A stretch of 28,929 nucleotides of DNA from Apostichopus californicus (lineage: Eukaryota; Echinodermata; Holothuroidea; Aspidochirotida; Stichopodidae): the NCBI GenBank assembly GCA_020650975.1, contig JAIPMN010088585.1, positions 1 through 28,929 on the forward strand, read 5' to 3'. The notes beneath the pieces were generated by a model, which was not told the DNA's origin, did not search any database, and was given only the letters and a program-made list of their open reading frames with translations. The position numbers and the translations under genes were made by a program. Below are positions 8,596 to 18,462 of this stretch, one piece after another. Numbering within the stretch: position 1 is the first letter of the stretch; each line of letters opens with the position of its first letter.

Positions 8596-8945
8596 ATTTT
8601 TAATATTGATGATACTACACCAGCAGATAAATCGGTCCAAAAAATTCTGGAGAAACTAAACATGCAAATGGCTAAAAAATTATGACCTAATTACTGCTCC
8701 AGGCACCTACCATTTTTTTGTACAGTTTTTTGGCTTCAAACTGTCATCACATTTAAAACTGCCTATCAATTGGCACTAGCATATATGAGTCAAAATAGGC
8801 TAAGGTGTTATGAAACTGTAACTAACTTGGAAAAGATAAGTCGTTGAAATTTTGTCATTATCATTTCAGCTGTTGCGTGTGTTAGTTTTGGCATACAAAA
8901 TGTTCTTATTTTTCGTTACGATGCCGAAGGCCGAGTAACCTATGC
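8596..8945. other. Non-coding stretch
   Basis: Sequence downstream of the last exon-like segment. No polyadenylation signal is outstanding and no gene was recognised. A short CG-containing block, GATGCCGAAGGCCGAG (8920-8935), precedes the TG repeat. Confidence 0.4.
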
Positions 8946-9012
8946 GATCAAGTTGGCGTGTGTGTATGTGGGTATGTGTGTGTGGGTATGTGTGTATGTG
9001 TGTGTGATGTGA
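8946..9012 (+). repeat. TG-rich microsatellite
   Basis: ATCAAGTTGGCGTG is followed by alternating TG, TATG and GGTATG units to about 9010. The same lead-in plus TG unit (AAGTTGGCATGTGTGTATGT-like) recurs near 9784, 9811 and 9838, so it belongs to the surrounding diverged repeat family. Confidence 0.7.
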
Positions 9013-9063
9013 CAGCTTGCTCGTAAACACGATATCTCAACAACGACATGTTGGATGAATGTC

Positions 9064-10575
9064 ATATTGGACTGGTGATGTGTAGATGGTCCCTATTGTT
9101 TTTGTTCTCCATACATGAATATTAATAAGTGGGCGGGGCTTAAAGTAAAATTCTTAAAATGCCAATATCTTCGCAACGGTATGTCCGATCTGCTTCATAC
9201 TTGGTATGGTGATGTAAGTTGATGAGTGGTACATTGTAACATGACAATGAAATTTCATCTAATTAATATTCATGAGTAGGCGGGGCTTAATCCTTAATTG
9301 CTAGAAATAGCTTGTCAACCCAAAATCTTAGAAATTAAATGTTGAATTACTGTCATTTTTAACTAGTAGATGCTCCATGATTAGTAGATGTGCCCTATTG
9401 TTTTTGTTGTCCATCACATCAATATTAATGAGTAGGCAGCAATTAAAGTGAAATTCTTAATATGTCAATAACTTTGCAACGGTATAACCGATCATCTCCA
9501 TACTTTGTAGATTGGTGGTGGATAATAATAGTTACATTTCCATATGAAAATAACATGTAACCTCAATATTCATGTGTTTGTGGGTCATATAGCATTTGTT
9601 GTCCCTCATTCCTAAACTCCTGTCATTCGTCACGTTTGACATGTTTTCCTGGTTCCTGGGAGCTTGCTGATCCTATCTATATTTGTTTTGCTTTATAAAA
9701 CCATGAAATTGGCTAGCCAGGCCATTAAAGGAGTAGTCCAGTGACAAATTAAACTGGACTGCAAAAAAAGTAACCGTTGCAATTAAGTTGGCATATGTGT
9801 ATGTTGTGATGAGTTGGCATGTCTGTATGTGGTGATCAAGTTGGCATGTGGGTATGTGTGTATATGAATGTTGTATAAATAGCTGGCTCAGACAATTAAA
9901 GGGATAGTCTATAGTGAATATAGGAAATGAACTAAATATTCTGGTATAACTTGTACCTATAGAGTATAGGGAAATCTTATGTAAGTGGGGTAGATTAATG
10001 TGTTGGTAGTAAGGTGTGAAACTGGTAAAATATGACGGGTGTCAGGTGGGGGGGGGGTTGTCAGATGTGGGTGATGTTGGGGTCAGGGTTGTAGGATGGT
10101 AGGTGAGGCTGCAGGTGGTATGATGGTAAGGATTTCGCTCTGGGTTGGGGATATGGGTTGTGTCGTGTGATCCCCATGTGGTTGTCTGGAGAGGGGGTGT
10201 GGGGTGGTGAAATGCCTAGAGTCAACTATATCACTTTTTTGAACTTTATATGTACATCAATAAAGGCATTAATTTTTGGTTTTGTTTATGATGGCCAGGT
10301 AACCTACAGTTTAGCATGTCTGCAAGTGTATGTGTAATCTTAAAAACAATATATTTAATTACTGTAAATATATTGAATAACTTGTAGATATGCTCCATGA
10401 TCATTACATGCACCTCATTGTTTTTGTTTTCCATTACATGAATATGTGGGTGGGGCTTGTAATAAAATTCTTAAAATGTCAATATTTTGTAAAATATATG
10501 TCTGATCACCTTCATACTTGGTAGGTTGGTAGTGCCACATGAAACTGAAATTTCATTTATATTCATGAGTGCAAC
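9064..10575 (+). repeat. Three diverged copies of an interspersed repeat (about 200-300 bp)
   Basis: A conserved block recurs at about 9081-9290, 9362-9585 and 10381-10575. Each contains CTATTGTTTTTGTT or similar, a short CCAT-ACATGAATATTAAT segment, a GGGCGGGGCTTAAAG-like box (AGGCAGCAATTAAAG in the second copy), AAATTCTTAAAATGYCAATA, a GCAACGGTAT-like box and TTCATACTTGGTA. Copies differ at many positions and by indels. They share orientation, so they are direct repeats of one family separated by unrelated or decayed spacer. No coding potential was recognised. Confidence 0.72.
10016..10206 (+). repeat. G-rich purine-biased stretch
   Basis: Dense G runs (GGGGGGGGGG at 10048-10057, then GGGT, GGGG, GGGTTG and GGGGATATGGG) are interrupted by short T/A/C bits such as GGATGGTAGGTGAGG. 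Several windows contain four or more G runs in about 30-40 bases, enough for G-quadruplex formation on the plus strand. No coding function was recognised. Confidence 0.55.
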
Positions 10576-10944
10576 TGACAACTATGTCTGATCAGCTTCA
10601 GTTTGGGTTCAGTTGTCTGGCAATGAGTACAATACAGGTATACAACAATAAAAAATTATGACTTAAATTATTTCATAAACTCTCATCGGCATCGGAACCA
10701 CTAAACCTTTGGGTTTTCTGGTTCTTCAATTACTGATGAAATCAGACACTCTTTTGTACTTACTATTGAGGTGAAGCATATGTAGTGTTTAAGAGAAAAT
10801 AAAAAATGTGATTCCAAATTAATACAAAAATTGTTGCTTTCTTTATTTTATGTTTAAATTTAATGTGTGGTTATTTTCATGTGAGAGGGATTGATGGTCT
10901 AGCAGTGGTTAAGGCCCAATCAGGTTTTTTACCCAAGAATTGGT
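10576..10944. other. Non-coding stretch
   Basis: AT-rich DNA with no gene, RNA boxes or clear repeats before the tRNA-like head at about 10945. Confidence 0.4.
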
Positions 10945-11018
10945 CCCACCTGTTAGCTCAACAGACAGCTTTGGACCTATAACGGAGATGTCGCAGGTTC
11001 GAATCCGTGGTGGGTCAT
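10945..11018 (+). repeat. tRNA-like SINE head, plus strand
   Basis: A box TTAGCTCAACAG and B box GGTTCGAATCC (about 10994-11006) are spaced as in a tRNA, and CCCACC (10949-10954) can pair with GGTGGG (11008-11013) as an acceptor-like stem. The T stem and anticodon arm are degenerate, so this is not a working tRNA gene. It runs straight into the 105 bp repeat block, suggesting it is the promoter head of a SINE or composite repeat. Confidence 0.6.
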
Positions 11019-11058
11019 ATTAAACTATTATCGACAAACTACTTTTATCCATGGGCAC

Positions 11059-11395
11059 GACTAAGTGAATTAGTCAAGTGACTGCTGGACTAATCATTAA
11101 GGTCGCTTGACTAAAGCCTGGTCGATAGAGCATCATTTAATGAGTACCAAAAACTGGTCATGTGACTAATTGAATTAGTCAATTGACATCTTGACTAATC
11201 GTTTAGGTCGCTTGACTAAAGCCTGGTCGATAGAGGCATATTTGAATGACTAGTAAAAAGTGGTCATGTGACCAGGCTTAATTAGTCATATGACCACAAC
11301 TATTTGGTCACTGGACCAAAAGTTAGTCAAGTGACTAGAATTAATTGGTCGATAGAAGCATTGTCTGGACTAATGTACTCTAGTCATCTTGACTA
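11059..11395 (+). repeat. Tandem repeat of about 105 bp, three units, rich in GACTAA/TTAGTC
   Basis: Unit 1 starts at 11059 (GACTAAGTGAATTAGTCAAG) and unit 2 at 11164 (GACTAATTGAATTAGTCAAT), a period of 105. Both contain GGTCGCTTGACTAAAGCC, then GGTCGATAGAG and TGGTCATGT at the same offsets. A third, more diverged unit starts at 11270 (GACCAGGCTTAATTAGTCA) and fades by about 11395. Each unit carries several inverted pairs of TAGTCA and TGACTA, giving more than a dozen such heptamers in 340 bp. Confidence 0.85.
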
Positions 11396-12177
11396 GATTC
11401 TGTTTACAGTGTACGCATTTATAACACTTCCGTAGACAAATGTGCGTCGGCAGTGCTTTCATCTTCTGCTGAGCGAATGTGAAAGAGGAATGTCAGTCAT
11501 CTTTTTATGCGCTGTGCAAGATTATGGAAGCGCAGAAGGGACATTGCATTGACAAGTTACCGACTTTTCTAAACCACAAACATCGGCAAATTGTCGAGTT
11601 GACGAGACAATAACGTGAAAAAATTCAGAAACTTGAAAATTTGACGAGATATTGGATGTTGTTAATCTATTCATTTTCTGTAATTTGGTGAGTCGCACAC
11701 TGAGTTGCTACTATTGTAGTGGTTTAGTTTTGTCCACCCTCCTTCATAATTGAACATTCCGTGACGGGTTTCCGGAGGTCCCTGATTTTCAAGAGTTAGA
11801 GAGTTTTGAGGAAACGTGAACACAACCGACGAGCGACGCGAGCGATATACGTGACCACCCCCGTTAATGTTTTGTAGCGACCGTCCTCTACCGCGATGAT
11901 TCTCGGATTTGAACATATTTTAAGGACCCTTTCGCAGAACGTATATTTTTATCAGCGGATTTTACCCGAGGACATTTTATTCAGCCTTAAATTCGACTAA
12001 ACTTCGAAGAACATTTCAGCGTTACGGTTTACACATAGCCTACCGTTGGTTCGACCAATAACGCTTAAACGTAGGTCCACGTTACCTACTTATACTTATA
12101 GCCATCGCGCCGAGCGAGGACTTGTATTTTATCATAATCTAGATGTAGCGTATATTCGCCACCCATTCGTACAGTGT
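11396..12177. other. Non-coding stretch with higher CG content
   Basis: Unlike the AT-rich surroundings this stretch has frequent CG dinucleotides (GACGAGCGACGCGAGCG at about 11829-11845, CGCGCCGAGCGAGG at about 12105-12118). No convincing ORF was found: the 81-codon minus-strand ORF at 11671-11916 matches no motif I know. A CG-bearing promoter or first exon is possible but unsupported. Confidence 0.4.
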
Positions 12178-12632
12178 TTACGCGATAATTCATTTACCAT
12201 TTTATTACCTGGAAGCTATTCGAACGCGAAAGCGTTTACGCGATACATCATATACCATTTTATTACTGGAAGCTATTTGATCGCGAAAGCCGTATATTGT
12301 TTAGCACCATAGCGCCATCTTTAGTTATCTAGCCTGTCTAGCCTTCGAGCTTATACAGAGTCTGGTTGCATCAACACAAGCCGGCCTAGACTACAGATTC
12401 CAACGTTAACAACAAGCCAGGATACAAACGGTGAAAGAACATAGTATTTAAAGGTATGTCGATCTTTTTATACTTTAGATTAGTTTCTTCATCGAAACAT
12501 GTAAACTATCTCAAGAATGACAGAAATCGGAAAATGTTGACGAGATAAAGAATCTCCTTGAAGTTTCTGCAAATTGCATTGGCGGGTTACCGACTTTAAC
12601 AAAACGACAAATATCTGCAAAATGTCGAGATG
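11541..12632 (+). repeat. Diverged direct repeat pair around TTACCGACTTT / AATGTCGAG
   Basis: About 60 bp at 11541-11600 (ATTGCATTGACAAGTTACCG ... AAATTGTCGAG) reappears at 12574-12632 (ATTGCATTGGCGGGTTACCG ... AAAATGTCGAG). Both are followed after a gap by GTAACGTGA or ATAACGTGA. Similarity is moderate with small indels. Further TGTCGAG motifs occur near 12978 and 13018. This suggests an old duplication of a segment about 1 kb long, or an interspersed repeat. Confidence 0.5.
12178..12292 (+). repeat. Tandem duplication, 57 bp period, two units
   Basis: TTTACGCGATAATTCATTTA (12178) and TTTACGCGATACATCATATA (12235) begin two adjacent units that both continue CCATTTTATTAC, then GGAAGCTATT and GCGAAAGC. 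The two units differ at roughly eight positions, so this is a fairly old tandem duplication. It accounts for most of the 88-codon ORF at 12046-12312, which is therefore not considered a gene. Confidence 0.8.
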
Positions 12633-13086
12633 GTAACGTGATTCTAGAAATTGCCGTTTTGACCGTACAACCGACGGATCTCGTCAACGGATTAATTTTC
12701 TGTAATTTCAAGAGTGCCAAACTTTTTCAAAGAAAGTCGGGAAATTAACAAGAAAATTAATCTTCAATGATTTGACGAATTGCACTATACTAATCTTGCG
12801 AACATAGCGTTATAAAATTGCGTGAAATTTTGGTTACTCCATAGTGGAATTCAGTGTTGTTGCTTGTTGCGAGTTTTAATTGTGCAAAACGACACTTTTA
12901 CGGTGGTCATAGGGGGACATGCGAGAAGATGTTATCACATTATAGAATAACTCAACTTCTCGACACAAATCGTAGTTCTGTCGAGATACTGACGCTTTCT
13001 CGACATGTCAGTCAAAATGTCGAGATGCATATACCATTGGTTTAATTGTAGGTAGACTCTGGGCCATTGTAGCCATGCAGTGCCCG
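12293..13086. other. Non-coding stretch
   Basis: No ORF with recognisable content. It contains repeated TGTCGAG and CTCGACA motifs (12955-13024), partly in inverted orientation, and ends at a 13 C run (13087-13099). Confidence 0.4.
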
Positions 13087-13099
13087 CCCCCCCCCCCCC

Positions 13100-13912
13100 A
13101 CAAACACTCCTTTAAGGGAGTTTCATCCACCATTTCCGGTCACAATCTATTTATTTGTTAATGTGGTGTGGGCGCTAGGGCTGTTGCCACGGCAACTGAT
13201 AATTTCAAATTGGAATTAATGTCATTTCTCTGAGTAAACAACATAAAAACAGTACGACTCTTTCATACCGCTTTCTATTTTCACAGCACTGCAGACTACT
13301 CCCACCCTCCCCCAAACTCCGCATTTATGCTCATGTATAGGCTGGGTCATGTAATATACGATTGGGCATGACCTATGAAGGCAGGATAATTGGTCATATA
13401 GGCCCAATAACCACGTCCAAATAAACAAAGGGTCAAGTTTTTAATGCTTTAGTATAGGTCAGGCCCATCTTTTAAGTGTTGACGAGGCTGAAACTTCTAC
13501 AGTGTGGGACCTCCTTTATAGCTACTGGTTATTTGCTAAAGGTACATTAAACATAGCTACTGCGCCAGAATGCGATCTATTTTCGCGGTTATGAAACACT
13601 ACCGTATTTTATTCTTAAAACACGATCGTGCAAATCCCGAACCTGGCTTAAGAAATAGAAAAACGGTCTTTTAATGAGTCAACCAATCGGACAATTGAAA
13701 ATAATGCAAAAGATTACATTTTCTTAGCACAAACTACGTCAATACAAAACTGTAAACATGCAAAGTAAAGCCCACATATAACCTTCGGACCTTGTGCAAA
13801 GTGTCAGCTATATCACACTAAAACTTGATAAAGATCCAAGCCTTAATAGCACGGTTCTGTTGAGCAGTTACTATTGAGTACTTGAGGCAACTAGGGGGCA
13901 AGTAACATTGAC
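13100..13912. other. Non-coding stretch, nothing recognised
   Basis: No coding region, RNA gene or transposon remnant identified up to the G run at 13913. Confidence 0.45.
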
Positions 13913-13939
13913 GGGGGGGGGGGGGGGGGNNNNNNNNNN
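13913..13939. other. G run followed by 10-N assembly gap
   Basis: Seventeen G (13913-13929) abut ten N (13930-13939). The gap length is a round number and probably a placeholder, so the true distance here is unknown. The ORFs spanning the N are artefacts. Confidence 0.95.
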
Positions 13940-14082
13940 TAGCGATTACATGGGGGAGTGCCTCTTCGACAAAATGTGTGAAAGCAAAAAAGTCAAACAA
14001 AAGGTTTCATTGGACAATATTTCACACCTGCAACCTTCCATATTACAAACAAAGTACTTGTTTATCATTTGGATCAGTATCA

Positions 14083-14087
14083 GATCT
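14083..14087. repeat. Left target-site duplication of the BEL element (GATCT)
   Basis: GATCT immediately precedes the 5' LTR and is repeated directly after the 3' LTR (21836-21840). A 5 bp duplication fits BEL/Pao integrases and shows that both ends of one insertion are intact. Confidence 0.93.
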
Positions 14088-14917
14088 TGTTACAGTCGCC
14101 ATCCCTAGCGTTGTTAGTTGATCAATGTGCTATTTTCTGCCCTATCGGTGTTCCACTCTTTCCTTTCTAAAAATAGATACATTTTGTTGTTGCTATGTAG
14201 TTTTACCTCGTTGATGCTACTGCTGCATATCATTTGCGATATCATCTCATTAAAATTTAGTGGGTTCAGTCCCCAAAGGAAGACATAAGGTATGATTGCA
14301 ACATATTATTAATTGTAACCTTTAAGATCACAAATGTTTTGTTTATCTACTTACTGTGGCTCCTTGTATTATTTCTTGGGCCTAAATTGTCCACTTGCTC
14401 TCCGTAGTATTGCATCCGATTCCTAGTCATGTTAATATGTAAAGTACAGTGTGTAAGGCGTATCTTTCTCTATGACTTCAGTGTGTTAATAATATTAAGG
14501 CCTAAGCCTACTATCTTGGAGGTAAAAGCATATTGTTTACTGTGTGTGCTTACGCGCTGTCGATCCATGTCCCGTAGCCTACATGTTATGTCATATACTG
14601 TAAGTTCCAACTGTTCAAGTGTCAGTGAATGTTAGTTGTAACACCTTAATCTTATTCGTTTGTATTGTAATTGAACTACTCCATAACTGCACATGTCCTT
14701 CAGTTTGATTGCATATACATGATTTATTGTGTTGCATGTATTGAGGTTTTCAGGTTAAATCAGTAAGTTAACCAATTACGCAAATCACTTCATTGTAAAG
14801 TTAAAGGTTGTTACTTCTCCTTCTCAGTTTTGACGGTTTCATCTGAAATACATTCCAACCCGTATAAGAACTTGATGTCCAGAGTCCAGAGTTATTTCTT
14901 GGCTGGAGCCCGCTACA
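14088..14917 (+). repeat. 5' LTR of the BEL element
   Basis: Starts TGTTACAGTCGCC and ends GCCCGCTACA, i.e. TG...CA. Compared by eye with the 3' LTR it shows about 20 substitutions and one single-base indel in 830 bp (roughly 2.5% divergence), so the insertion is neither brand new nor ancient. A short ORF inside (14429-14635) is repeated in the other LTR and is not a gene. No canonical TATA box stands out. A primer binding site with TGG start directly after the LTR was not identified; TTGGCATCTGC at 14943 is 25 bases away and unconvincing. Confidence 0.96.
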
Positions 14918-14976
14918 GTCAAAACTTATCCAAGGTTCAAGATTGGCATCTGCTGAAGTTGTATCAGTCAAATTCA

Positions 14977-15630
14977 ATGTCTGAGCAAGGTAAAGACAAA
15001 CTTGAGCCTGAGCGAGAGGCTCTGGATCCTCAATTAGAGTCACAGTTGAGTAATCTTGAGAATCAGCCTAACCCACAAGATGATTCAGAAGCCAGCTTAG
15101 TACGCAGAGGAAGTAGAGATCGCACGCTAACAGAAAAGGCTGAACAGAATCTTGATGAAGAAATTCATCAACGTAAATATAGAGTAGAGGCCTCATATGA
15201 GAAGTGGCGTCAGCACGCCTCAGAGATTCGGAAGGCTCTAAGAAAGATACAGCCCCTCGACCAACTGCTTGAGTTCCAATCCACCATAAAGAAGCTTCAA
15301 CACTCAGTTGTGACTTCCTATGAAGAACTCAGAAGGATTAATGTTCCAGACAAGGTCACTGTGTCCAAGGTCGACAATTGTAGTGCCATTTCGAGGGAAT
15401 TGACTGAAGTACTAACACAACATAGGCTTGAAGAGATTGATACACACCAAGAAAGAGAACAAATACGAGGATTGAAATGTGCTCATCCATCCGTATTTGG
15501 CGAGTCTATCAGTGACCAATCTGTGCAGTCCAGAATGAGTGTAGTATCCACCATTTCATCAATGAAGGCGAAGGCAGATGCAGAGAAAGCTGCGAAACTA
15601 GCTGGTGCAAAGGCCTTAAGGGAGGAGTAA
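14977..15630 (+). pseudogene. gag: BEL gag, N-terminal part, ends at a premature stop
   Basis: The ATG at 14977 (MSEQGKDK) is the first start downstream of the 5' LTR and is preferred over the ORF start at 14830, which lies inside the LTR. The 217-residue product is charged and helical: a repeated E/K/R-rich stretch (EKAEQNLDEEIHQRKYR, then QSTIKKLQHSVVTSYEELRR) predicts coiled coil, as in the N-terminus of BEL gag proteins that build the particle. The frame stops at TAA (15628-15630) after ALREE. The next codons, still in the same frame, continue the same Gln/Lys/Glu-rich coiled coil, so this is a single nonsense change rather than a natural gene end. Confidence 0.88.
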
Positions 15631-16515
15631 CATCAGAAATCAAAACCCCTTCAAATGCAAATGAATTTGGAAGAAGAGAAAATGAAGTTGGAAACTATGC
15701 AAGCAGATGCAGCTGTGAGAATTGCTGAAGCTAAGTGTGAAGTTTTGTCAGAAGCTGCTCAGGACCCAGAAGACATATGCCTTGATAAACATGTGCGTCT
15801 GAATCCCTTGGCTGCTAGCTTTAACCCAGTTCCTCACTACAATGATGAACCCTATCAGGAGTTATCAGTTGGTCATGCTCTCGGTGGTGAGTCAATGCAT
15901 AATCCAGTTAGTGAATCCTCATTGGCCCAGGCTCTGACAAGTGCCATGGACCGCAGCCGTCTACCCGTGCCAACTCCGAAGGCTTTCTCTGGAAATCCAA
16001 TTAAATTTGTGACTTTCAAAAGAAGTTTCAAGACGCTCATTGAAAATAAGGGAACACGTGCAGAAGAAAAGATTTATTACCTGCAGCAATATGTGACCGG
16101 AGAGGCAAGAGAATCTATTGCTGGTTGCTTCTATGGGACTAACGAAAGTGACTACCAAAGAGCATGGGGGACATTGGAGAAGAGATATGGTCACCCTTTC
16201 AAAGTGCAAGAAGCCTTTCGTGACAGACTGGATAAATGGCCCAAGGTTGGTCTTAGGGACAATGTTGCACTGCAGAAATACGCAGACTTCCTCAACAGCT
16301 GCCGTGATGCAATGCCTCATGTGAAGGGTCTTAGCATTCTCAACGATTGCAAGGAGAATAAAAAAATTACAGCAAAGCTTCCTGACTTGGCGATAAGCCG
16401 CTGGAGTCGAGTAGTGACTGCGGGGTTAGATGAGGGTCATGATTACCCTACATTCACGCAATTCGTATCATTTGTTGAGAAGGAAGCAAGAGTTGTATGC
16501 AACCCAATTGCATAA
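15631..16515 (+). pseudogene. gag: BEL gag, central DUF1759-type domain
   Basis: Continuing in the frame of the N-terminal part, this segment ends a coiled coil (EEEKMKLETMQADAAVRIAE). It then enters the globular gag domain typical of Pao elements: LPVPTPKAFSGNPIKFVTFK, AEEKIYYLQQYVTGEAR, YQRAWGTLEKRYGHPFKV and LPDLAISRWSR. The P--F-G-P--F--F---F and L---YG-P motifs are the usual signature. Its role is capsid-like assembly of the element RNA. The frame hits TAA at 16513-16515 after VVCNPIA, yet the same frame goes on with FLAVKRTE, so this is a second single nonsense change. The internal ATG at 15655 is not a natural start. Confidence 0.9.
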
Positions 16516-16875
16516 TTTTTGGCAGTTAAGAGAACAGAGTCAACCCGTCATAGTAAATTTGAAGTGGAGGAGAAGAGGAAATTTTCACGTGCTTTAGTCA
16601 CAGATGCTGGAAAGTCTCCAAACAGATGGTCTCAACGTCCCAATGATGATACAAAGGGGGGGGGGGGGGATATTCCAGCTCCAGTGCCAAACCTGTAGAA
16701 AGGCCAAAAACGTGCCCCTTTTGCAACGAAGAGCACTACCTATCATCCTGCACAGTGTTTGCTGACAAGAGTATAGATGAGAGAAACTCATTTATCCAAG
16801 GGCACAAAAGATGCTATGGCTGTCTACGTACCGGCCACTTTGCCAAGCAGTGTAAATCCCGTCATTCTTGCCAGT
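16516..16875 (+). pseudogene. gag: BEL gag C-terminus with two zinc knuckles, shifted frame
   Basis: After the stop the gag frame proceeds to a run of 14 G (16656-16669). Beyond it the reading is in another phase: the frame starting with ACG at 16710 encodes CPFCNEEHYLSSC (C-X2-C-X3-H-X4-C) and then CYGCLRTGHFAKQC (C-X2-C-X4-H-X4-C), followed by RHSC. These nucleic-acid-binding knuckles are the normal end of BEL gag. The stop after RHSCQ and the following frame (KCKGRHPTVLH in the phase of 16777) show that another one-base shift lies near 16874, returning to the original phase. Two compensating shifts around a short segment suggest the G run and the second site changed independently. Confidence 0.85.
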
Positions 16876-18193
16876 AAATGCAAGGGACGTCATCCTACCG
16901 TCTTGCATGACAATGATAAGGTCCAAAAATTATTGGCACAGGAAGTAAAGAGAGAACCTAAGGAAGCGGATACTACTGTGGCCCTTACTACACATCATGG
17001 TCACTCAAGCACAACAAATGTGTTACCGGTGTGGGTGTCTAGCATTAGTAGTCCTCAAACAGAGAAGCTGGTTTATGCGCTCCTGGACACACAAAGTGAC
17101 AGTACCTTTATAGATGGAAGCATTTCTGAAGAGTTGTTAGTACCTACAGATCAAGTTAAGCTGGAATTAACCACGATGAGAGGCAAGGACTCCACAGTTA
17201 TAAGCAAAAGAGCCAAGGGTCTCAGAGTTCGTGGATATACATCTAGCAAATGCATACATCTACCAGTTACCTATACAACAGACTTGACTCCTTTAGACAA
17301 GAATCATATTCCCACTTGTGAGACAGCCAAAAATTGCAATCATCTTGCATCCATTGTATCTGAAATGCCACCATTAATGGACTGTGAAGTAGGACTGCTA
17401 ATAGGCTACAACTGTTCTGCTGCCCTTGCTCCACGCCAAGTAATCACCGGTGAGAATGATCAACCATATGCTGTCAAGACCGACTTAGGGTGGAGTGTGG
17501 TAGGAAGTCTTGCACCAGTTGATTCAACAGAGGTAACAGGATTTTGCCATCGCATCAGTCTGAAGGAAGCCCCACCAGTTACTCCTCGGGATATTCTAAA
17601 GGTGTTTGAATCAGACTTCAACGATTCGAAGCACGAAAGTAACAGCATTTCTCAGGATGACATGCGGTTTTTGCAAATTCTAGAGAGCAGTGTTGCAGTA
17701 AATGAGAAAGGCCACACTGAGATGCCTCTCCCTTTCAAGTCGCGGCCATACCTGCCAAACAACTACAAGTTAGCTGCAATCAGACTGTCTCACCTTAAAA
17801 GGCGTCTTGATGGTGATCCGAACTACAAGGAACACTATGTAAAGTTTGTTGAAGGAATGCTGGAGGATGGTGACGCTGTACAGGTTGTTGACAGAGGGAA
17901 ACCCGGTGAAGTCTACTACATTCCTCATCATGGTGTATACCATCCAAAGAAGCCTAACAAGTTAAGAGTTGTAATCGATTGTTCAGCAAAATATGAAGGA
18001 TATTCACTAAATGACCATCTGTTGTGTGTTCCTGATCTCACCAACAATCTGTTTGGAGTGTTATGTAGGTTTCGCAGGCACCCAGTAGCAGTGATGTGTG
18101 ATGTAGAGAAGATGTTTCGTAGGTTTCACGTCAGCCCCGAAGATAGAGATTACCTGAGATCTAAGGGAAATCTGCGTCTTCCAAAATTTGTTT
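16876..18193 (+). pseudogene. pol: BEL pol: aspartic protease and N-terminal half of reverse transcriptase
   Basis: After KCKGRHPTVLH the frame runs open. The protease active site is ALLDTQSDSTFIDG (17080s), where BEL elements have DTQSD rather than the retroviral DTG. A DUF1758-like segment (GLLIGYNC, VKTDLGWSVVGSL) follows. The RT fingers and palm begin around 17740 with FKSRPYLPNNYKLA, YYIPHHGVYHPKK, LRVVIDCSAKYEGYSLND and MCDVEKMFRRFHVSPEDRDY. Straight after EDRDYLR the sequence jumps to SKGNLRLPKFV, a motif that should follow the YVDD box by some distance. The F-W/YVDD catalytic segment, about 95 residues in related elements, is therefore missing in frame. This copy cannot make a working RT. 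The frame stays open to 18261, but the true phase is left at 18195-18199. Confidence 0.9.
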
Positions 18194-18462
18194 CAAAAAC
18201 GACCGCTCTGTCATCGAAGAAATACCACTCATTGAACGTGCGACAGACTTTCAGGACATAGACCTAAGCAGAGATAAGCTTTCTGTTGAGAGAACCCTTG
18301 GCATACATTGGAACATAGAAGATGACGCGTTCACATTCCAGATTGGTCTGAAGGAGCGTCCTGACACCCGTCGTGGAATCTTGTCAGTAGTTACGAGCAT
18401 TTATGATCCTCTGGGATTCATTTCGCCGTTTGTGCTGGAAGGGAAGGTCATTCTACAAAAAG
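18194..18462 (+). pseudogene. pol: BEL pol: RT thumb/connection segment in a shifted frame
   Basis: At the A5 run 18195-18199 the reading moves to phase 2. There it reads NDRSVIEEIPLIERATDFQD, then RDKLSVERTLGIHWNIEDD, TRRGILSVVTSIYDPLGFIS and FVLEGKVILQK. The LG--W motif and the IYDPLGF-SP motif are strongly conserved in BEL/Pao pol after the RT palm. At a second A5 run (18457-18461) the phase returns to that of the next segment. One A lost at the first run and one gained at the second would restore a single frame. No start codon is associated with this stretch. Confidence 0.85.

Noticed and set aside
10949..11015. Plus-strand tRNA gene
   Set aside because: T and anticodon stems do not pair; only the promoter boxes and an acceptor-like stem remain.
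11059..11395. CRISPR-like array
   Set aside because: Units of about 105 bp without short constant repeats and unique spacers, in animal-type DNA; a plain tandem repeat.
11671..11916. 81-codon minus-strand ORF in a CG-bearing stretch
   Set aside because: No motif, no splice context; composition alone does not support a gene.
12046..12312. 88-codon plus-strand ORF
   Set aside because: Mostly made by a 57 bp tandem duplication that happens to be a multiple of three.
13818..14108. ORFs on both strands across the N gap
   Set aside because: They translate a G run and N placeholders; artefacts.
14429..14635. 68-codon ORF repeated at 21347-21553
   Set aside because: Both copies are the same position in the two LTRs; the repetition follows from LTR identity and not from protein conservation.
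14943..14960. Primer binding site TTGGCATCTGCTG after the 5' LTR
   Set aside because: It lies 25 bases from the LTR end and I could not match it to a tRNA 3' end.
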